The notes under the pieces were generated by a model. It was given only the letters and a program-made list of their open reading frames with translations, was not told the DNA's origin and did not search any database. Made by a program: the position numbers and the translations under genes. Of a stretch of 36,966 bases of DNA, positions 31,594-36,966 are shown piece after piece; position 1 is the first letter of the stretch, and each line of letters opens with the position of its first letter. Source of the stretch: JANMCE01 sp031410595 (lineage in GTDB: Bacteria; Actinomycetota; Acidimicrobiia; Acidimicrobiales; Ilumatobacteraceae); assembly GCA_031410595.1 (NCBI GenBank), contig JANNZM010000097.1:1-36966 (forward strand). The letters run 5' to 3'.

Positions 31594-32521
31594 CACATCG
31601 CGGGGACGGTAACCCTGCCCGATCCGGCAGCGCTCGCCGCGAAACCGGTCGTGTGTTTCGCCAAACCGGGGGGCGGCTACTCAGCGGGGTACTACACCGC
31701 AGACCTCCCCGGTCCGGGAAGTGGGGTGGCCGAAGCCGACTGGCACGCCGCACGCGGGTGGATCTTCGTCTCGGTCGATCATCTCGGTGTAGGCGTGAGC
31801 AGCGTTGCGCACGACCCGACACGTCTCGGCTACACCACGCTGGCGGCTTCCCCAAAATCCACGACCCCCTCAAGCTGGGCATCGGGCAATCGATGGGCGG
31901 TTGCATGACGGTCGTTCAGCAAGGCCGATTCCACTGCTACGACGGCATCGGTGTCCTCGGCTTCAGCGCGGTCCATACGCACCCACCAGTACGTCCCGGT
32001 GAAACGCAGATCGTTGCTCCATGGCTGTCACGTGACCGGTTGCTCACTCAACCGATGACCGTGCTCAACCTTGCCCAAGTGATGGAGGCCGAGCGTCGCG
32101 CGTTTGAGGGCACGCAGATCCAGGACCACGCATACCAATGTCGTGGGGCTTCTTCTACGACGACGTCGATTCGGCGTTGATCAGCAGCGACCTGTCGGAC
32201 TTCCCCACCCGTAACGGAACCGTCCCTGTGTGGGGATCGGCGACGCTGCCGTTAGCCGTGGCCGCATCATGTCTGACGCCAGGAGTGATCGCTTCAGAGG
32301 CAGCAGCGGTGACGGTGCCGGTGTTGGTCGCGTTCGGCGAACGGGATATATGCGCCGACCCGAAAGGTGAGCCACGCGCCTAATTCTCGGCGCGTTCGGT
32401 CGATCTGTTCATCTGCCCACGAATGGGCCACATGCACAACTTCGCCAGCACACGCGAGCTGTTCTGGGAACGAATCCAGTCGTGGGCCACATGGGTGTCG
32501 AATGTCAAGGCCGCTGGCTGA
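31594..32521 (+). pseudogene. broken alpha/beta-hydrolase gene
   Basis: Three frames together give a recognisable alpha/beta hydrolase. Frame one (from 31594): HIAGTVTLPDP, CFAKPGGGYSAGYYTADLPG, WIFVSVDHLGVGVSS. A one-base shift, probably with loss of some codons, near 31848 leads into KLGIGQSMGGCMTVVQQGRF, the nucleophile elbow with the catalytic serine. A second one-base shift near 32138 leads into SWGFFYDDVDSALISS and VLVAFGERDIC (catalytic Asp). A TAA at 32381 then interrupts the frame, which goes on to FICPRMGHMHNFASTRE (catalytic His) and stops at 32519-32521. The three triad residues are spread over three frames, so the gene is dead. Sequencing error is unlikely to explain all lesions. 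Confidence 0.8.
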
Positions 32522-32530
32522 GGACTGCGG

Positions 32531-33388
32531 ATGCATGTCGGTGTGATGTTCGCCAATGGTGGGCGTTCGGCTGATGCCGAGCACGCCACCGAACTAGCCG
32601 TGGCCGCCGAGGACGTCGGCTTCGAGTCGCTCTGGGCGGTGCAGCACGTCGCGATGCCCGTCGAGCACGCGTCCCGGTACCCGTACGCGGCGGACGGCAC
32701 TATTCCGGGAGGCGCAGCGATCGCGATCCCAGACCCGCTCGTATGGTTGGCGTGGGCCGGGGCGCTGACGTCACGCATCCGGCTCGCAACAGGGATCTTG
32801 ATCCTCCCCCAGCAGCATCCCCTGGTCGTGGCCAAGCAAATGGCGACCCTCGACAGATTGACCGGTGGCCGGGTGATCCTCGGAGTTGGAGCGGGTTGGC
32901 TGCGCGAGGAGTTTGACGCCATCGGTGCCGGATTCGACGGTCGCGGGTCCCGTCTCGACGAAGGAATCGAGGTGGTCCGCCGCGCCTGGGCACCGGGCCC
33001 GACCACATTCGAGGGCAAACATGTACGGTTCGCTGCGGTACACGTGGAACCCAAACCAGCGTCGAGTATCCCGATCGTGATCGGCGGCCACAGCGACGCA
33101 GCAGCCCGACGGGCCGGTCGGCTGGCCGACGGGTTCTTCCCACTCGCTTGCCAAGGGGAACGCCTCATCCACCTGGTCAACACTGTGAGAGCGCAATCTC
33201 GACGAGTTGGCCGAGACCCGAACACAATCGAGATCACCGTTGACGCTCCCCACACTGCCGAGGAGGCCGACGTGCAAGCCACACTCAACGTGGACCGTAT
33301 CGTCATCAACGCGCCGAACGTGCCCACCTATTCGATCAGAGCCTCACTGGAAGCGCGACTGGTCGAGATAAACGCGCTGCTCAGATGA
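32531..33388 (+). CDS. LLM-class F420-type oxidoreductase (fourth copy)
   Basis: A 285-residue luciferase-like protein with the whole family pattern: MHVGVMFANGGRSADAEHA, FESLWAVQHVAMPVEHASRY, RIRLATGILILPQQHPLVVAK, RLTGGRVILGVGAGWLREEF and IPIVIGGHSDAAARRAGRLA. The GVGAGWLREEFDA sequence is typical of TIGR03619-type F420 enzymes. ATG at 32531 with AGGA six bases upstream; the ribosome site starts in the stop of the dead hydrolase gene, so the two may once have been one operon. It ends 18 bases before the flavoprotein reductase, with which it may be co-transcribed. Confidence 0.9.
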   Translation: MHVGVMFANGGRSADAEHATELAVAAEDVGFESLWAVQHVAMPVEHASRYPYAADGTIPGGAAIAIPDPLVWLAWAGALTSRIRLATGILILPQQHPLVVAKQMATLDRLTGGRVILGVGAGWLREEFDAIGAGFDGRGSRLDEGIEVVRRAWAPGPTTFEGKHVRFAAVHVEPKPASSIPIVIGGHSDAAARRAGRLADGFFPLACQGERLIHLVNTVRAQSRRVGRDPNTIEITVDAPHTAEEADVQATLNVDRIVINAPNVPTYSIRASLEARLVEINALLR

Positions 33389-33406
33389 GTCTCGGTGGCG
33401 GCGTCG

Positions 33407-34732
33407 ATGAGTACTTTCACGTACGATCGGTCCGTGCCGCCATCGCTGGAGAACGAGCTAGGAGCCGAAGCAGTCACCGCAAACCGCATCGTGGTGGTTG
33501 GGGCGGGTGATTGTGGCACGAGAGCGGTCCTGCGACTTCGTGAAACCGGCTTCACCGGTGACATTGCGTTGGTCGGCGACGAACTTGAGGCACCCTACGA
33601 ACGCCCCACCCTCTCCAAGGAAGTGCTCATGTCCGACGTGGGGACGCCAACGCCTATCGCAACCGAGGATCAGCTACGGGCCGCGACAACCTCGTGGCAC
33701 CGCAGCGTCCGGGCGAATGCCATCGACCTCGAACAGCACACGCTCGCCTTGTCGAATGGCACCACGCTCGCCTATGACCGCCTCTTGCTGGCAACGGGCG
33801 CCCGACCGCGTCGGCCCGCGGTGCCGGGAGTCTCCGAACTCGGCAAGGAGATTCACCTCGTTCGTTCATTTCGTGATGTCGTTGAGTTGAGGCACCGACT
33901 GTCGCCTGGCACCCGAGTGCTGGTCATCGGCGGTGGATTCATCGGCCTGGAAGTGGCGGCGAGCGCGGTAGCGCGGCATTGCAAGGTGACGATCGCCGAG
34001 TTTGCCTATCGGCTGATGAGCCGAGTCGTTCCCGCCGCTGTCGCGCAAACAGTGCACGATCATCATGTTGACAATGGGGTGGATGTTCGTTGCGGTGCTG
34101 GCCTGGAGCGTCTCAGCATGCGGGGCGGCTCACTGCTGGCCCGACTCACGGACGATTCGGTGGTCGAGGCTGATGTGCTGGTTGCGGGAGCTGGCGCGAT
34201 TCCGAACACTGATCTCGCGTCTGCGGCTGGCTTACGCGTCCGTAACGGCATTGAAGTGGATGGCCATCTGCGCACCTCTGATCCTCACGTGTTCGCCGCT
34301 GGAGACTGCTGCTCGGTTCCCCTCCCTCTCTACGGCAACCGGCGCTTCCGTTTGGAGTCATGGCGGGGTGCGCTTGGCCAGGCCCACGTCGCAGCGGCCA
34401 ACTTGATGGGATCCGATGAGGTCTACGACGAGGTTCCCTGGTTCTGGACAGATCAATACGATCTCCAGGTGCAAGTTGCCGGACTTCACGCCGAGGCCTC
34501 CCGAGAGGTCGCCCGAAATACAACAAATGGCCCAGCCATCTGGTTTGGGTTGGATGAGGCGGGTCGTGTCGTATCGGCCTGCGGCGTAGCGAACGACATT
34601 GCCGTTGCACGTGACCTGCAAACAGCGCGACGCATGATCGGCGCTCGTCTCTACCCCAGGCCTGCCGATCTGGCTGACCCGAGCATCGACCTTCGATCGC
34701 TGCTCGACGCGTCGGCGGTCTCCGCCGGTTAG
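33407..34732 (+). CDS. FAD-dependent ferredoxin/rubredoxin reductase-type oxidoreductase
   Basis: About 441 residues from the ATG at 33407; a GTG at 33395 would add four. First FAD-binding loop VVGAGDCGTRA (from about 31), APYERPTLSKEVL, ATG motif LLLATGARPRRP, second dinucleotide loop VLVIGGGFIGLEVA, and HVFAAGDCCSVPL. The reductase C-terminal domain contains WTDQYDLQVQVAGL and ends near ADPSIDLRSLL. Such NADH-dependent flavoproteins supply electrons through a ferredoxin to P450s, Rieske oxygenases or desaturases. No ferredoxin gene is in the window; the desaturase at 35534 is a possible client. It converges on the GntR gene with 17 bases between the stops. Confidence 0.9.
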   Translation: MSTFTYDRSVPPSLENELGAEAVTANRIVVVGAGDCGTRAVLRLRETGFTGDIALVGDELEAPYERPTLSKEVLMSDVGTPTPIATEDQLRAATTSWHRSVRANAIDLEQHTLALSNGTTLAYDRLLLATGARPRRPAVPGVSELGKEIHLVRSFRDVVELRHRLSPGTRVLVIGGGFIGLEVAASAVARHCKVTIAEFAYRLMSRVVPAAVAQTVHDHHVDNGVDVRCGAGLERLSMRGGSLLARLTDDSVVEADVLVAGAGAIPNTDLASAAGLRVRNGIEVDGHLRTSDPHVFAAGDCCSVPLPLYGNRRFRLESWRGALGQAHVAAANLMGSDEVYDEVPWFWTDQYDLQVQVAGLHAEASREVARNTTNGPAIWFGLDEAGRVVSACGVANDIAVARDLQTARRMIGARLYPRPADLADPSIDLRSLLDASAVSAG

Positions 34733-34749
34733 TCAGCCGGCGAATCGCT

Positions 34750-35499
34750 CTAGCTCTCGACCACTGAGAGTTCCATCTTGTAGTGAGCGCCAGCGAAGAT
34801 GTGGGAGGACACTTCCACGGTGCGACCAACGCGGTCCTGCATGGAGGCCTCCGCCACGAGGATCGGCGATCCGGTTGGGATGCCGAGAAGCGCGGCATCC
34901 ACCGGAGTGGCTGCACCTGCACAGATCGTACGACGTGAGGAGTGCGGCCAGACGCCTCGGTCGCGCAACAACGCGTACAATCCGCCGGACGCCAGGGCGT
35001 TCGTGGTGAGGTCACCGGCAGCATCGATGGTGAGCCAGCTCCGCATAATGGCGAGGCGGCGCCCTTCGGCGTATCGGCATCGTTCGAGGTACACCACGTG
35101 GATACCTGGGCCGACACCAAGTTGTTCGGCCAGGTCTGTATCGGGCAGGACCCGTTCGTGGCTCAAGATAGTGGTCGTCGGGTACCGGCCGGATCGGGTG
35201 AGATCGTCGAAAAGGCTGCCGAGCAGCGACTGGCGACCAATCTGCTCGCTCACAACCTGCGTGCCAACGCCACGCTGACGGACGAGTACCCCATCGCTGA
35301 CGAGTTGCTCAATTGCTCGACGAACCGTGAGTCGAGACACACCCCAGCGCTCACCGAGGAGGACCTCGTTCTCGAGAAAGGAGCCTTTCTTCAGTCGCCC
35401 ATCGGTCACCGCGCGCTCAAGCTCTCGGGCTACCTGGTCGTACAGGGGAGGGCCACCGTCTCGGACCACGGTGATGTCAAGGTCCGCAATTCGATTCAT
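34750..35499 (-). CDS. GntR-family regulator with UTRA ligand domain (HutC type)
   Basis: A 249-residue regulator. The winged helix-turn-helix covers about 18-85 (PLYDQVARELERAV, LLGERWGVSRLTVRRAIEQL, LVRQRGVGTQV), and residues about 95-245 form a UTRA domain (SLLGSLFDDLTRSGRYPTT..., VYLERCRYAEGRRLAIMRSW). HutC-type members bind a small-molecule effector, here unknown. The ATG at 35499 is preferred to TTG at 35508. It follows the desaturase gene by 34 bases on the same strand, so the likely target is the reductase-desaturase operon itself. No clear operator was found by eye. Confidence 0.92.
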   Translation of the reverse strand: MNRIADLDITVVRDGGPPLYDQVARELERAVTDGRLKKGSFLENEVLLGERWGVSRLTVRRAIEQLVSDGVLVRQRGVGTQVVSEQIGRQSLLGSLFDDLTRSGRYPTTTILSHERVLPDTDLAEQLGVGPGIHVVYLERCRYAEGRRLAIMRSWLTIDAAGDLTTNALASGGLYALLRDRGVWPHSSRRTICAGAATPVDAALLGIPTGSPILVAEASMQDRVGRTVEVSSHIFAGAHYKMELSVVES

Positions 35500-35533
35500 C
35501 AGGAACAACGGTAGCCGAGGTCTCTGGGCTCAT

Positions 35534-36583
35534 TCAGCCGTGGGCAGATTGGCTGGGCAGCGGTCGGCGAACGTGGTAGGCCGGATCAGTAAGTTGCCGA
35601 CGCAGGGTCGGCACGATCTCCGTTGCGTACACCTGCCAGATGCCGGTGGATGCCGGCGGGCAGTCGGCCTTGATCTCGTCGTGCAACGCAGCGAGCGAGT
35701 GGAACGGGACCATTGGATACATATGATGTTCAAGGTGGTAGTTCATATTGCAGTACAGGAACCGCCAGACCACGTTCATCCGCACGGTACGGGTGTTCAG
35801 CCGGTAGTCCGTGACGTCCTCGGCCAGCGCCACGTGCTGGGTGAATCCCACGAGGTAGAGCGCCCAGGCGCCATAGCATGTTGCGAACGACGTGAGTACG
35901 AGCGGCACGATTGAGCGAGTGACCACGGCGAGGGCCACGATGCCAAGGTGGATTGCCACGATGATCCGGCTCTGGCGGATCAATGTAGGGAACTCCGACT
36001 CGGGAATAATCAACCGTTCATCCGGTGCAATTCGACCGACTAGACGACGCGCCATGCCACGAAGGTGGGCAATGAATTGGGGTACGCCGGTGAACAGCAG
36101 GAACACGTGCGGTACTCGAGGTGGTGCCTGCTCGATGAACTCGCGGTCGCGGCCGACGATGAGCGTATCGGTGTGATGGCGAGTGTGGTCCCAGCGGCGC
36201 AGGACTGGCTCGTGCATGACCATGAAGCAGCTCAGTTGGAACATGACGTGATTCAGCCATCGGGTATGGAACATCGTCTTGTGGCCTGACTCGTGGCACC
36301 TGCTGTCACCGCCGAGGCACCACAACGCGCCGTAGGGCACCATGAGTACAAGGCTGTACCAATGGAACCACGTAAGGGTTATGGCAATCGCGAAGGTGAC
36401 AATCAGTCCGAGCCAGAGTGCCGTGTTGAGCGCGGCCTGCCGGTCGGTACGCTCCATGAGCTTCCGCATTCGTTTTCGATCGACCGGGCTGCGATACCAG
36501 TCGGCATTGGACAAACCACGCTCGACGGCGAGTTGGCCGTCACGGCCGAGGAGTCCATAGTCGCGTCGTTGTACACGAGCCAT
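35534..36583 (-). CDS. membrane fatty-acid desaturase/hydroxylase family protein
   Basis: A 349-residue integral membrane diiron protein. The histidine clusters are HESGH (97-101), HTRHH (133-137) and HLEHH (283-287), with an extra conserved region GFTQHVALAED (246-256). Hydrophobic segments lie at about 50-90 and 205-245. These boxes bind two irons that activate O2 to insert a double bond or hydroxyl into a lipid or terpenoid substrate. The odd first box (HESGH) and HTRHH distinguish it from classical acyl-lipid desaturases; alkane- or carotenoid-type oxidation is also possible. Electron supply probably comes from the reductases next to it. It is 122 bases downstream of the second reductase, with a hairpin between. 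Confidence 0.9.
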   Translation of the reverse strand: MARVQRRDYGLLGRDGQLAVERGLSNADWYRSPVDRKRMRKLMERTDRQAALNTALWLGLIVTFAIAITLTWFHWYSLVLMVPYGALWCLGGDSRCHESGHKTMFHTRWLNHVMFQLSCFMVMHEPVLRRWDHTRHHTDTLIVGRDREFIEQAPPRVPHVFLLFTGVPQFIAHLRGMARRLVGRIAPDERLIIPESEFPTLIRQSRIIVAIHLGIVALAVVTRSIVPLVLTSFATCYGAWALYLVGFTQHVALAEDVTDYRLNTRTVRMNVVWRFLYCNMNYHLEHHMYPMVPFHSLAALHDEIKADCPPASTGIWQVYATEIVPTLRRQLTDPAYHVRRPLPSQSAHG

Positions 36584-36697
36584 CGTTGGTCAGCCCACTA
36601 TCTTCTGGATGAGTCGGCAACGACCGGAGAGGGGGAGCTGACCCGCTCGCTCGGCCCATCGACTGCACGCAAAGTCCATCGTGATCCTTGATGTGAG

Positions 36698-36719
36698 GCT
36701 CGCTGTCATATGAGCGAGC
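36698..36719 (-). repeat. hairpin at the end of the second reductase gene
   Basis: GCTCGCT (36698-36704) and AGCGAGC (36713-36719) form a perfect 7-bp stem with an 8-base loop. The loop and left arm overlap the reductase stop codon (36706-36708). There is no T tract, so it could be an RNA-stability or partial-termination element between reductase and desaturase genes. Confidence 0.5.
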
Positions 36720-36966
36720 GAAGGTTGATCGCCGGGTCCGCAAGCACCGAAGGCAACGGGGCGGCCCCTGCTGCGATAAGCCGTTCGGCGGCCTTGATCG
36801 ATTTGAATACGCCCATCTTGCCAGGCCCGGCGACGGTCGACGCCGACACCAGCCGACCCTGCGCGTCGAGCCCGAAGTGCACCCAGGTGCCGTCGGTATT
36901 GCTGCGGATCACCTCGTCGACAGCAAAGCCCGGCAGGCCGACGATCTGGAGGGTGAGGTCGTACTG
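36706..36966 (-). CDS. partial ferredoxin reductase-type flavoprotein (C-terminal domain)
   Basis: An 87-codon fragment running off the right window edge; its start lies outside. It begins QYDLTLQIVGLPGFAVDE and continues TWVHFGLDAQGRLVSAS to the end ADPAINLRSLI. This is the reductase C-terminal domain, closely parallel to the matching part of the flavoprotein at 33407 (DQYDLQVQVAGL, WFGLDEAGRVVSAC, ADPSIDLRSLL) but clearly a diverged paralogue. It precedes the desaturase gene on the same strand and is the most likely electron-transfer partner of that enzyme. Confidence 0.85.
   Translation of the reverse strand, partial: QYDLTLQIVGLPGFAVDEVIRSNTDGTWVHFGLDAQGRLVSASTVAGPGKMGVFKSIKAAERLIAAGAAPLPSVLADPAINLRSLI

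Noticed and set aside
34146..35120. A 324-codon minus-strand frame across reductase and regulator genes
   Set aside because: It spans two convergent real genes and is Arg/Ser/Pro-rich without any domain.
1..36966. Assignment of the window as a cholesterol-degradation cluster
   Set aside because: Several families fit, but no ring-opening or hydroxylating gene (KstD, KshA, HsaA-D types) and no known sterol operator were seen.
1..36966. CRISPR arrays, tRNA/rRNA genes, transposases or att sites
   Set aside because: I looked for repeated spacing, cloverleaf ends, IS-like genes and terminal repeats and found none that could be supported.

Overview
The window comes from a high-GC bacterium, most likely an actinobacterium; Acidimicrobiia or a mycobacterial relative would fit. 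The grounds are GTG/TTG starts, several luciferase-like (F420-type) oxidoreductases, a wax ester synthase/DGAT, DUF35 and thiolase-like lipid-transfer protein pairs, a tandem CaiB/BaiF protein and a DUF2889 protein. I see no rRNA, tRNA, CRISPR array or insertion sequence. Nearly all the DNA is coding. Eight gene pairs overlap by exactly four bases (stop in start), using ATG, GTG, TTG and apparently CTG as start codons.

Layout. 1-6.2 kb: a C-terminal gene fragment, a HAD protein coupled to an acyl-CoA synthetase (-), an LLM oxidoreductase coupled to an APH-type kinase (+), an AbrB/PIN toxin-antitoxin pair (+) and a crotonase (-). 6.2-9.4 kb: two coupled acyl-CoA synthetases (+). 9.4-14.6 kb: a five-gene minus operon running thiolase-like protein, DUF35, amidohydrolase, WS/DGAT, crotonase. 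14.7-18.4 kb: a minus operon of tandem CoA-transferase, TetR regulator and phosphodiesterase. 18.6-31.3 kb: MFS transporter, NTF2-like protein, SDR-DUF2889 (-), acyl-CoA dehydrogenase-SnoaL-LLM (+), a five-gene minus operon (DUF35, thiolase-like, aldo/keto reductase, acyl-CoA dehydrogenase, LLM) and crotonase-thioesterase (+). 31.3-32.5 kb: decayed DNA with a broken alpha/beta hydrolase gene. 32.5-37 kb: an LLM oxidoreductase, two ferredoxin-reductase-type flavoproteins (one cut by the window edge), a GntR/UTRA regulator and a fatty-acid desaturase.

Taken together the genes describe import, CoA activation, dehydrogenation, hydration, reduction and probably retro-aldol cleavage of one or more acyl-CoA substrates, with CoA transfer and thioesterase steps and a storage-lipid branch (WS/DGAT). 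The DUF35/thiolase-like pairs resemble the Ltp2/ChsH2 aldolases of steroid side-chain breakdown, but no ring-degradation gene is present, so the substrate is not established.

The most interesting signal is regulatory. A palindrome TTGAC-N6-GTCAA (two arms slightly degenerate) occurs at four promoters, at 18571, 19817, 22335 and 29591, and covers nearly the whole 18.6-31.3 kb block. A second palindrome-like motif precedes the two minus operons starting at about 14.55 and 18.38 kb, including the one encoding the TetR protein. A third motif precedes the two acyl-CoA-synthetase operons. The window therefore looks like three adjacent regulons for related acyl-CoA chemistry.
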